A stretch of 64,000 bases of DNA from Pseudophaeomoniella oleicola (lineage: Eukaryota > Ascomycota > Eurotiomycetes > Phaeomoniellales > Phaeomoniellaceae): contig QWDQ01000017.1 of the NCBI GenBank assembly GCA_003868215.1, forward strand, positions 248,001-312,000. Direction: 5' to 3'. Numbering within the stretch: position 1 is the stretch's first letter; the number at the start of each line of letters is the position of its first letter. The notes below the pieces were generated by a model, which did not search any database, was not told where the DNA came from, and saw only the letters and a list, made by a program, of their open reading frames with translations. Both the position numbers and the translations under genes were made by a program. Positions 54,977-64,000 of the stretch are shown here, piece after piece.

Positions 54977-55417
54977 ATGGGGTTCTGGAACGACGGTGTA
55001 TCCTCCCACTCTCATTACGGAGGCCATGGAGGAGGCTACTACTCCTCCCGCCCTTCCCACTACGCCTCATCCTCGTCGTCGCGCGCCCGCCCCCGCTACG
55101 GGTACCTGAACCGCATGTACGCCAAGCTGCGCCGCTTCCTGCGCGACCTGTACTACTACGCCAAACGCCACCCGCTCAAGGTCTTCATGTTCGTCATCAT
55201 GCCCTTGCTCACCGGCGGCGCGCTGCACAAGCTGCTCGCTCAGTTCGGCATACGGTTGCCGCCGGGCTTGTTGAAGGCCTTTGGGGGTCCCCCGCAAGGA
55301 GGATATCCGAAGGGGTATAGGAATGGGAGGGAATACGAACGGTATACGGTCAGGAGTGAGAGCGGAGTCGGGGAGAGTCTGCAGGGATTGATGGGAATGG
55401 CCAAAATGTTCATGTGA
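54977..55417 (+). CDS. small conserved fungal membrane protein
   Basis: A 146-residue single-exon frame. The N-terminus is rich in His, Gly, Tyr and Ser (SSHSHYGGHGGGYYSSRPSH), then a basic helix YGYLNRMYAKLRRFLRDLYY, followed by one hydrophobic segment PLKVFMFVIMPLLTGGALHK and a glycine-rich tail. Base composition is markedly GC-richer than the flanks. Similar proteins occur in many Pezizomycotina without known function; a role in membranes is inferred only from the segment. Confidence 0.7.
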   Translation: MGFWNDGVSSHSHYGGHGGGYYSSRPSHYASSSSSRARPRYGYLNRMYAKLRRFLRDLYYYAKRHPLKVFMFVIMPLLTGGALHKLLAQFGIRLPPGLLKAFGGPPQGGYPKGYRNGREYERYTVRSESGVGESLQGLMGMAKMFM

Positions 55418-55541
55418 GATTGTGTGGAGGATCAGTGTCTTTCAGCAGGCGTTTTGGACTCCTTTTTGGGTCATTTTTGCTTTCTACATCCTCGATAAAA
55501 GTACAGAGCGCCACTCCGCGCGACGCCATAAGCATCTAATA

Positions 55542-56745
55542 CTATGAAGATATCCCATTCTTTTTGTTCCGCCTCTTAGCACTGCCATTCAGAGCTGGCG
55601 TGCCCGTCGTTTCACCTATGCTTGATGGCTCGTCCAAAATATCGACATCCTCTTCGTGTGACTGCGATGGTCTGAAACGGCCAAGGACCTTGTCGAATGC
55701 CCACACCGGTACTTTGCATAGTGCCGTGTTGCGGATTGTCGGCCGTTCGATCTCGTCAACATCCAGCAGGAATTCTTGAACCTCACCGTCGATCTCTTCT
55801 TCAAGATAGACGTCCCCAGACTGGTTAACAATCAAAACCTTGCCATTTTCGGCCGTGACGCGCCTTCGCTGACCACCAGTGGAAGTCGGGGTTGACGTCC
55901 CGGATTTGTTCGACTGCTTTTTCGGCGCGGATTTCTCTCTTTTGTTGTCCTTTTCCATCGCCCGCTTCTGCCTTCTGTTCATTGGCACGGCATTCGGCTC
56001 TGGCTCCACTCCTTCAGAAGGTTGAGGTGGTGCGACAGTTCCATCGAGACCCGGGATGCCGCCGAGCCCCGACTCATCACCCCACGCTGCACGTCGGGCA
56101 TGTCGAATATATCTCTCGACAAAATCCCTTTGGCGCTTGTAGTTCAGAACCAGGATGCCATAATGTACGGCGCCTCCACCGAATATGAAGAGGCCCAGAA
56201 GTACCGACCCCAAACCTGGACGAAAGCGAGTGTAGTAATAGCCAGTACCTCTCCATTTGGGAAAGCCGTTCTTGAGGAAGTGATCGTATCTGTCTCTGCC
56301 AGGACCTCGAAGAATGTTGGACACCAAGCCTAGCCTCGCGAACCGTTCGTTCGCCTGTTTTACCGCCTTGTCAACCTCCCGCTCACTTGGAGGTTTATTG
56401 ACGTGAACTCCTGGTTTCTTTCCAGTCTTTTTCTGCGTCGCTTTCGAGGCGATGAAAGACTGCTTCACCTTGTCAGGGTGCATCAACCGAGCCTTCTTGC
56501 GGTAGGCTTTGTCAATCTCGGCGAGAGAGGCGCTCTGCTTGACACCCAAGAAGTCGTAGAAGGTCACGTCCGGTCCTTCGCCTAGAGCAACATCGTCTCG
56601 CAGTTGGAAGATCTCATGGTCTGGTATCTGTCAGTCTGTGCACCCACTCAACCCGTTATCGACGAGACAAACCCTCTTTGGACCACGCTGCGACCAGAGC
56701 GATCAAGGTGCATAGCACCAATAACCTCACGGCAACGACTCTCAT
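55542..56745 (-). CDS. erj5: ER J-domain protein Erj5
   Basis: An Hsp40 of the endoplasmic reticulum membrane that helps Kar2/BiP keep protein folding capacity. Two exons, 56673-56745 and 55542-56620, give 383 residues. MRVVAVRLLVLCTLIALVAA is a clear signal peptide. DHEIFQLRDDVALGEGPDVT FYDFLGVKQSAS is the fungal Erj5 start; the J domain has AYRKKARLMHPDKV (HPD). A membrane segment (LGSVLLGLFIFGGGAVHYGI) lies near residue 185, then a lysine-rich cytosolic tail with RRQKRAMEKDNKREK and an acidic segment GDVYLEEEIDGEVQEFLLDV. Family, topology and length agree. Confidence 0.88.
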
Positions 56746-57696
56746 GGTGCAACCTATACACCTCTATTTCTCCGCTTGGTTCTCTCCCGCACTTTTGCTG
56801 CCCGAAGGATGATGTATACCCAGGTTTGTGACGGGCGAGGTGGAACCTTGATGGCTTGCTCAGAGACTTTTTTGGAGAAACGTGGTCCAATGGCGATGCT
56901 CAGTTGCAGAGACTTGCAGTAGCTCGGGACGCCATGGAAATGTGAGCGGTGATGATAAGAAGCGAACGATTCCCTCGAATTCCGGTTGCACTTCCTTTCC
57001 TTTCTCTCTTCTGAAGTGTATTGGTACTGTTGGCAGTGCTGGAGGGGCCACAGTAGAAATACCTATCAGATATAGTTTTATCCAAGCTGGAGATCTTGGG
57101 ATCGGTGTGTATGTGGCCCCTAGAAGGTGTTGGGCTAAAAGGTGATCTGACCGTGTGGAACGGGCGGAAAGGAAAGGAAAGGGAAGGGAAGCGAAGGGGA
57201 AGGGAAGGGGAAAGTGGAAGGAGAAAGGGGAGATTAACGTTACGGGTGGCGAGGTGGTGCCTGGAACCTCCGAATCTTTGGTTAAGGTAAGATTGACTCG
57301 GGGGAGCATTGCCCCCTACAATTCCGATTTCTTTCTTGATTATTGGAGAATCTTTCAGAAAGAACAACGCAACACCAAAAAAAAAAAGGACTCCAAGCTT
57401 ATCACTTCACTTTCACTTTCACTTTCCCAGTTGCGAACACCATCGTCGTACCAATCTTTGACTTCTGCGCTCTTTGTCCAACCTGATCATCCATCCAACC
57501 CCACCATTTGCATCATCAATTCATTCTCTTGATCTATCTTCATCACTCGTTATACACCGACGCGTTCACTCTCTGCGATTCCCGAGAAGCACCCCCTTCT
57601 TGCATTCCAGCTTATTTCCAACCACAAAACCCACATCACATTACGCTCATACTTCGTGCTCTTTCAGAAAGCAGATACATTCGCGCAAACCTCACG
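56746..57696. promoter_or_regulatory. divergent promoter of Erj5 and the PRA1-like gene
   Basis: About 950 bases separate the two start codons. A long purine tract (GGAAAGGAAAGGG and variants, about 57165-57230) and a CACTTTCACTTTC pyrimidine repeat (about 57405-57428) with CT-rich sequence upstream of the PRA1 start are typical fungal promoter features. Several shadow frames come from the repeats. Confidence 0.5.
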
Positions 57697-58227
57697 ATGG
57701 CACGCTATCAAATCCCCCTCGACGCTCTGACCTCGCGTTTCAATATCGGCGATCGCTTTGCTTCCTACCGCAATCAATCCCTCGGGTCGCGCTTTGCCAA
57801 TCTCAAACCCGTCTCTGAGTTCCTTGATCTAAAGAGATTGTCAAAACCCGCCGACTTTGCTGAAGTCCAAACCCGCGTCAACTACAATTTGGGCCACTTC
57901 TCTAGCAACTATGCCGTCGTCTTCGTCATGCTCAGTATCTACAGCCTCCTGACCAACTTGTTGCTCCTCTTCGTCATCATACTGGTAGTTGCTGGTATGT
58001 GGGGTATTGGTAAACTGGAAGGCAGGGATCTCGACATTGGTGTTGTCAGGGCTACTACATCACAACTATACACCGGTCTGCTTGTTGTCGCAGTTCCCCT
58101 TGGGATCATCGCGTCACCTTTCAGAACAGTGCTTTGGCTCATTGGAGCAACAGGAGTTTGCATTCTTGGACATGCGTCTTTTATGGACAGACCGATCGAG
58201 AATGCTTTTTCCGAGGAGGCGGTCTAG
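57697..58227 (+). CDS. PRA1/Yip3-family membrane protein (prenylated Rab acceptor)
   Basis: PRA1/Yip3 proteins bind prenylated Rab GTPases at Golgi and ER membranes. From the ATG at 57697 the frame gives 176 residues. RVNYNLGHFSSNYAVVFVML is the family signature (RxxxNLxxFxxNY). Two hydrophobic hairpins follow, SLLTNLLLLFVIILVVAGMW and TGLLVVAVPLGIIASPFRTV with LWLIGATGVCILGHA. The tail is DRPIENAFSEEAV. The reading frame is open upstream of 57697, but the conserved part starts there. A second frame begins only 26 bases after its stop. Confidence 0.88.
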   Translation: MARYQIPLDALTSRFNIGDRFASYRNQSLGSRFANLKPVSEFLDLKRLSKPADFAEVQTRVNYNLGHFSSNYAVVFVMLSIYSLLTNLLLLFVIILVVAGMWGIGKLEGRDLDIGVVRATTSQLYTGLLVVAVPLGIIASPFRTVLWLIGATGVCILGHASFMDRPIENAFSEEAV

Positions 58228-58253
58228 GTGGTCGGCCGCGAACTCCTTTCGAT

Positions 58254-59615
58254 ATGCCCTTCTGGGGAAGACCACCAGGGGCACGACCGGGGAGGAAGAC
58301 CAACATTGGGTGGAGCAAGCGGAGGTGGCAGGAGGGGAGAGTGGAGGAGTTGTCTGAGAGTGATGACGACGACGAAGAGGGCGTTGAGTTGGACTTTGGA
58401 GGGAGAGGATTTTCTAGCGATGAACTTCATTTCACTGGTTTTGATATTGGCTCAGCTGTCCGACGGAGACCGGCAACATATGATTCTGAGGTGGATGAGG
58501 ACTACCCTGAAGAGGATGTATTTGGACAAGATGCAGGTCCCGACGCACAGGTCATGCAGTTGACGTTAAGGGAGAAGGAAGATTTCCTGGTTGATCGAGC
58601 TATGGACAGAATACGGAGAGCGCAGGCCCTGGGAAAGACGAACGTTAAGTTGACTCCCCAGGAGATCGCGGCTTTGGATTCTCGGAGCGCACGTACATCA
58701 AAGGTTTCGGCTGGACCATCGCAGCCGCGAAGTAAGAAAGCATCCAGTAAAGCCAAGGCCGAACCGAAGAAGAAAAGCAAGGGTGACAAGTCGAACAACA
58801 GTTCACCACGGCTAGCTGCCGTTGATCCGCGAAGATCTGGAAGAAGCTCGCTCAGTAACCGCAGCGATACGCAACCACCGTATCCTAGTCTTCCTCCGGA
58901 TCTTTACAGTGGTGGTGGTGCATTTTACTACCCTCCCGTACGTCCGTCTAGCTCTTCATCACGCCCCAGTTCTCGGAATGCTTCGAGTCAATCACTTCGC
59001 CAGCAACTACAGAGTGTACCAGTAGCCGCTTATCCACAGGCTTACGGCCAACCGCGCTATTACTCGGTGCCTGAGAGTTCGCGCGCACGTCGACCGTCTT
59101 CCAGCTCTTCCAGAGCCAGCTCCCGACCAGATCCAGCCGATCCAAACTGGGAACCTAGAGCACGGTCTTCATCGACTGTTCTTCCTTATCCACTCGATCC
59201 ACCTCAATATCAGCCATATCTTGCCCAGCCTTTACCACAGCACTTCGATCCCCGAGACCCGCGGTTTGCCCCGCCCGCGCGAAGGGTAGCATCAGGACCT
59301 CCTGATGTCTATCCCGGTCAGGCATCGTCGACTGTGTATTATCGACATCCCCATGACGAGCTATTTATGATGGGTGGCAGTGATCCGAATCTGGTAGGCT
59401 CGCGCCGAGCAGCCGCCACCCGAGTCGAATCTTCTGGTGCTGAGACCTCGAGCAGCACGGACGATGACAGCAATCAAGGCGTCCAGGTCGAAGTCGTAGA
59501 ACGACCAGCAGGAGGTTACGACGTGCAGACCCGGTCCGGTACATCATCGTCCGGGTCCAAAAGCAAAGCCAGTGCTGCGCAATCTCAGCCAAAGCGACGC
59601 AAGGGGAAACGATAG
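58254..59615 (+). CDS. disordered basic/acidic protein of unknown function directly after PRA1
   Basis: A frame in another phase is open from 58134; the likely start is the ATG at 58254 (MPFWGRPPGARPGRKTNIGW), giving 453 residues. Visible parts: acidic LSESDDDDEEGVELDFGGRG, a helix TLREKEDFLVDRAMDRIRRA, a basic KKASSKAKAEPKKKSKGD, long Ser/Pro/Arg/Tyr-rich stretches, and a basic end QPKRRKGKR. It looks nuclear and disordered. No domain recognised. The start lies 26 bases after the PRA1 stop, with no room for a separate promoter, so a shared mRNA or an unseen splice is possible. Confidence 0.65.
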   Translation: MPFWGRPPGARPGRKTNIGWSKRRWQEGRVEELSESDDDDEEGVELDFGGRGFSSDELHFTGFDIGSAVRRRPATYDSEVDEDYPEEDVFGQDAGPDAQVMQLTLREKEDFLVDRAMDRIRRAQALGKTNVKLTPQEIAALDSRSARTSKVSAGPSQPRSKKASSKAKAEPKKKSKGDKSNNSSPRLAAVDPRRSGRSSLSNRSDTQPPYPSLPPDLYSGGGAFYYPPVRPSSSSSRPSSRNASSQSLRQQLQSVPVAAYPQAYGQPRYYSVPESSRARRPSSSSSRASSRPDPADPNWEPRARSSSTVLPYPLDPPQYQPYLAQPLPQHFDPRDPRFAPPARRVASGPPDVYPGQASSTVYYRHPHDELFMMGGSDPNLVGSRRAAATRVESSGAETSSSTDDDSNQGVQVEVVERPAGGYDVQTRSGTSSSGSKSKASAAQSQPKRRKGKR

Positions 59616-60486
59616 GTTACTAGTGGCTTTTTTGGCTTTTTGGCTTTTTCTGAGTAGAAGTACAGGGTTTTCCCTTTTTTTCTTTTTTTTTTGATGACGA
59701 ATGACTTAATTACTGGGAGGGTTTCTCTTGCTTTTACTTGTACATGGCTGTGATCACAAGATTTGGATCGTAGCCGTGAATACTTCGGACTTGGGATGTA
59801 AAATACGTAGGTAGAGAGAGAGCTACACCGACAGGACATCAAAGAGCAAAGAGCAAAGGAAAAACAAATTCATCATTGTTTGATATCGACTTCCTTTCCA
59901 AATGGGTACGTGACTACGCAGCCACCTAGATACATATGGCTAGATAAATAGCTACCTTAGACAGCGACATGATGATGATGACATCAACAACACCCCAACA
60001 CCCCTCTTTATCTCATGTCTCATCTCATATCTCATGTTCCCCCGCATACATACACATAGAAGTGCAGCCCAACATCACGCGGAAACTGTTTGGAAGGCAT
60101 CGTTGATTGCGAATTTGCGGATATATGAAGTTTGGGGTCGCTGTTTGAGAAGTTTTGTAAAGAAAGGGAATGAGGTTGAGAGGTCAGGTTGAATAGGGAT
60201 ATAGGGGTACAGCTGTCGATGTGGGTGAGATGGATCTCCTTTTTGGGAAGGAGGGAGGTCTTCTGGTGGTGGGTGGGAAGGGATGGTGTCGGGGTTGAAA
60301 TGGATTGGTGGATGGATGGAGGTCTGGTGGTCCGATTTAGGCTTGATGTGTGTGTGTGTGTTTTCTTCTTTTCCACATATTCAGCTAAGGAGAAGGGAAA
60401 GATTCAATCTCCATGATGAGCCGGGTTTCAGGTGTAATGGATTGATAAAGATTAAGGAGGTGTTCATACACAAGCTGAATAGTCTC
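59616..60486. repeat. spacer with simple repeats
   Basis: TTTTTGGC units near 59628-59650, CATGATGATGATGACAT near 59970, ATCTCAT units near 60010-60030, GATGGATGG near 60305-60320 and a (GT)n run near 60345-60362. This is the convergent 3' region of two genes. Confidence 0.5.
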
Positions 60487-62321
60487 TCATTTCTTGCTCG
60501 GAATCGGTTCTGTCTCTGGAGTTGGCGTCCTGCTTCCAATGATCAAGTTCGATAACATGGTAGGTAGTTGATCTGCTTCCCAGTCTGCACGTAGCAAAGC
60601 AGAGACACTACCAGATTCAGTTGGATAGTTTCCCTCTGCATCCGTCAGACCTAGCCACGTGAGGAGTAATCTGTTCAAACGTGATAGCCACTCGGTCCCG
60701 AGCCTTCGGACGGGGTAGATGTACATGCCGACATCACGGTGTCGGGTTACTGCACTCAACCGAGGGTCGTTGAGGATGGTCCAGAGTAGAAGCGCCAGTG
60801 GAGAAGGAGAGGCCAGAACATCCATATCCTTGATGGCGGACTCAAGGTTTTCGAAGAACCGAGAGATCTGACCAGGTCCGAAAATCTGCGCTGTGTCCAG
60901 GAGGCCGATATGGAGGAGGAGGAGGACCCTGAAGAGTAAAAGGCGTGTGAGTTTGACATTGTCATCGTTGCTGGAATCCAGATCAGAGTCAAAGGGCCTT
61001 GACCATAGCAAGATGATGGGTAGGGGAGAATATGGTGCTAAATACCGCTGTCGATCAAGCGGAGTGACTGCCGAAAATCTCCGCTGGTGGGCAAGATGCC
61101 GTACAGATTCGAGGAATGGGAACAAGGGCCTCAGCAGGTTTTCGGCATCCACGATTTCTTTCTGATTGAGCATCCCTTGAGGCCAGAAATCCACGGTTGT
61201 CAGTGCATTGAGCCAGTGCGCTATGACCGTGGTATCTCGACGGGGTGGGACTAGTTTCTGTTTGAGACGAAGCTGTACCATTTCCCGAAATGCAAGACTG
61301 TACTGCCTTGCGAACGCGGCATCTCCGTACATATTTTCAGCCCAGATCAGCGACATCAGGCCAATATGGGTATGCTCCTCCATGATCTTTTCATCGACGA
61401 GACGACTGATGGCCTCGTTCAAGTAATGTACACACTTTGCTCGGTGTATATGCACCATGGACCGGACGTACGGATGATCACCTGCAGATTTAGCCCACGA
61501 GAGAGCGGCCGGTAACATCACGATGTGCTCCACGGCTTCATTGGCTCGAGAAGCCATTGGAAAGAACACGTCGAAGGCAGGTTTCCGGGCGGACTGACTT
61601 GAAGGAAATATGTCTAAGCGAAGCAGCCTTGGAGCGGCGAATAACCAATAATCTAGAAGTGGCCGGTCACCTGGGTTTGACAGTACAAGATCACTGAATG
61701 CATTTCCCCTGTGGCTTGACAAAGCATCAACGGGAGAAGGCAGGCTGCGACGTCGTATGATTTCTGCCACTACCGTCTCGTTTCGGGCTTTGGAAGTCCT
61801 GCGTCGACCAGACGGTTCGATGTCATCTGACTCGGCGAGAAGCTCCCAGATGCTGAGCCCGGAAGTCTTTCGAGTGAGTTCAGACCTTGGTCGGTTGGAT
61901 GAAGGCTTCTTTTGCTTGACAGACTTGGCCACCCGTGCAGCTTGTGGTCTACTGGCAGACCCTGAAGCAGTGAAGTAATCATGAGGGCGTAAGACAGATG
62001 GAGCAGGGTCAGGACTGATGCTGCTTCCTACGGTGGAAGGTGGTGATGGCAGTGAGCCTGGTCCAATCACGGTATCGGGTCTCGCAGAAGCCGCTTGTTT
62101 GGCCGCTTCTTGCTGGAGCCGTTTCTTCCTTCTAATCTCCCTCGTAACATGTTGCGTACTCAGACTACAACACAAAAACGAGTAGTTAGTGGTTGCAACT
62201 AGCAAACGAGAGGCATTACACGACTGACATACCTCCGATTCGTTGGTTGGTCCTTATCCCATTCCACAAATGTGAAGCGGCCAGTGTGGGCTTCTGGCCT
62301 TCCAGAGGCTCCAGAGGCCAT
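60487..62321 (-). CDS. fungal-specific transcription factor-domain protein without zinc cluster
   Basis: Two exons, 62233-62321 and 60487-62164, joined by a GTATGT...TTGTAG intron, give 588 residues. It starts MASGASGRPEAHTGRFTFVE, with WDKDQPTNRR leading into LSTQHVTREIRRKKRLQQEA, a basic stretch seen in one group of fungal regulators that lack the Zn2Cys6 cluster. The C-terminal part (ALSWAKSAGDHPYVRSMVHI, LMSLIWAENMYGDAAFARQY, MVQLRLKQKLVPPRRD) resembles the fungal TF domain (DUF3468-like). No DNA-binding cysteines occur, so it may act through partners. The start was chosen because the downstream frame before 62164 is only an intron read-through. Confidence 0.75.
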
Positions 62322-62790
62322 TTGAGGGCCGAGGTCTTGGCTCGGAGACTTTGGCGGGCTCCGGGGGCGATGGTCTCATCTTAGACGAGCCAACTGCTCC
62401 CTTCCAGTCATGAGTATGTCGACGAGTACAAGATGATGATGATGATGATGTGAAGATGGCAATATCCTTTGGCTTCGTCGCTGAAGAACTGAACAATAGA
62501 CAGAAAATATTGATCTTTCACAAGGTGCAAATACGTATCAAACTTTGAAACTACGGCCCAGCCCAGACCAGACCAGATCCGAAGACTTGGGAGGCCTCGG
62601 TGGGATGTTCACTAAGTTCAAGTTACGTAGTGCATCTTCACTAATTCCGTCTCCCCGATAATTAACTACAGAGCGACTTCAGCCGACAAGAACTGCCCAA
62701 TCCGGCGGGGGTTCGTGCCAAGCATCAACCCTCATTTCAAACTGGTCTTCCAAGATCTAGAAAACGCCACAATTTCATGACACTCACCAT
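62322..62790. other. spacer, no gene
   Basis: Promoter and leader of the regulator gene, with a (GAT)n run near 62430-62450. Nothing else. Confidence 0.4.
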
Positions 62791-62793
62791 GCT

Positions 62794-64000
62794 TCAGAAA
62801 TTACATCCAATCTTATATTCATTATTATCATTATATATCAAGGAAGGACTTTGTGACTCTCTATGTGAACCCTCGTTAATGACCCTGTGTACCTTTGGTG
62901 ATACACCTGCCTGTTCAGATCGTGCCATGGCCGTTTCTTTGACGACGAAGTCTGCCTTCAAAGGTTCATCTTCACGGGCGGTGTTTAATGGGGTGGTTTC
63001 TTTGCGCTGAGGTCCTCTGCAGATCGTCATATAATACTATCGACAACAAGGTGGAAGGGAGTACCTCTTGAGTCGTAACATCAAGCTTGGCCTGCTTTGA
63101 CAACTTGGCGGCATCAACTTGGCTTTGATTTGTTGTAAACACCTTCGATCCGAGGCTCGTGTCTCTTTCTTCAAGACACGATAGAGATAGGTCGCGCCTT
63201 CAAGGTATTGGATTGCATCCTCCGTAAGAGTGTCAGTATGAAGTTCTGCAGACGAGAACCTTTGGGAGCGGGCTCACCCGTTAAGAACTTCCGCGTTGCC
63301 GTGAGGCCCTCGAGTGGCGGGTTATCCATTCGCATCATTCGCGCTCTCCCACGTCTTCGAGCCCAAACTCCCTCCTGCCGGAAGTACGAAGCTCTACCTA
63401 GCGCCGGCTGACATCGGCTGGCCAATACAAAGATCCTTTGGGATTTCTCCACCACTTTTGAGGACATAGTATACGAGAGCGTCACACAAGTCGCAGTATT
63501 TTGGTGGTAACCACGTATGAAATGTTCCATCTTGCTTATCTTCCAATAGCCATGCTGATGGCGCGTGATTGTAAAGAGAAAGAGCCGTTGATTCGGTATC
63601 GCTAGCATTGACAGGTATCTCTCGAGTAGCTCTAAACATCGGCAGTGCTACATCTGGGGCTGGGCCTTGTATGTCATACTTTCTGTCCATGTTCGCTGGA
63701 GGAGGAAGAGGTACGCTGCTGCAGAAATCGAGCACTCCCCAGACCCGCACATTGAAGATATGCGGAAAGAGTCGTTGCAGTTCAAGCCACCATGCATACG
63801 TCACATTTCCTGGACACAAAACAATCGAGATTCTCAATGTTGGCTTTGGAGGCCCACCAACCGTTGGTTTGCACGCCAACGTGCGAGCTGGCTTCGCACG
63901 TATAGAAATGCGAGACCTTGCACGGCCTTGCCGATACCGCAGTCGTCTCCAAGGATTCCACCGCCAAGCTGTTCTGCAGTGCGTTGGAATCAGGCGACCC
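62794..64000 (-). pseudogene. SNF2-family helicase, partial and probably decayed
   Basis: At the right edge the minus strand reads FQRTAEQLGGGILGDDCGIG KAVQGLAFLYVRS, the motif I region of SNF2 ATPases (normally GGILADDMGLGKTVQ); Thr after Lys is replaced by Ala. The next block KPTLRISIVLCPGNVTYAWW and LELQRLFPHIFNVRVWG (motif Ia region) is in another phase, down to about 63394, and no clean intron joins the two. Further pieces (DAIQYLEGATYLYRVLKKET near 63200, TPLNTAREDEPLKADFVVKE near 62990) are open but in changing phases. The 5' part lies outside the window. Either an unusual multi-exon gene or, more likely, a pseudogene. Confidence 0.5.

Overview
The window is nuclear DNA of a filamentous ascomycete (Pezizomycotina; a eurotiomycete is my best guess). 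Genes are short and compact and carry introns of about 50-80 bases with GTRNGY donors and CTRAY branch sites. Spacers are rich in microsatellites. Typical Pezizomycotina families are present: a HET-domain protein, Zn2Cys6 and AT-hook regulators, DUF6594, fungal CorA-like, NmrA-like, APH-like and fungal kinase-like proteins. No rRNA, CRISPR, prophage or intact transposon was seen.

Layout. 1-10 kb: mitotic cyclin B, a HIT hydrolase, a microsatellite-rich stretch, a small two-exon gene inside a repeat-bearing block, and an AT-hook protein. 10-21 kb, all on the minus strand: RNase P/MRP subunit Rpp40, the THO-complex WD40 protein Tex1/Thoc3, a Zn2Cys6 regulator, a DUF6594 membrane protein and a small three-exon gene. 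21-43 kb is the accessory part: a caspase-like protein, a decayed DUF6594 copy, an APH-like kinase, an NMN-adenylyltransferase-like protein, a 5'-truncated sugar-transporter relic, a membrane glycoprotein-like gene, an acidic protein with duplicated exons, a HET protein, a tRNA-Trp gene, a P-loop kinase, a Ser/Thr kinase-like protein and a CorA-like protein. 43-52 kb is metabolic: an amino-acid permease, an NmrA-like protein, an MFS exporter and a short-chain dehydrogenase. 53-64 kb returns to core genes: two J-domain proteins (one the ER protein Erj5), a small membrane protein, a PRA1/Yip3 protein followed 26 bases later by a second reading frame, a fungal-domain regulator, and a SNF2 helicase piece cut by the window edge.

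The strongest unusual signal is the tRNA-Trp gene at 34750-34901. It has the normal 12-base intron after the anticodon, and also a 68-base insert exactly between base 26 and the anticodon stem. The insert reads GTAAGT...CTAAT...TAG, like a spliceosomal intron. Removing both inserts leaves a canonical 72-base cloverleaf, and a T7 Pol III terminator follows. Other points of interest are the nearly abutting PRA1 gene pair, the relic/intact DUF6594 pair, the repeated palindromic module at 7.8-8.4 kb, and the clustering of a caspase-like, a HET and a kinase-like gene, all families linked in fungi to recognition or cell death.

All gene models were spliced by eye. Junctions described with positions are well supported by frame and consensus. 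Ends described as uncertain are so.
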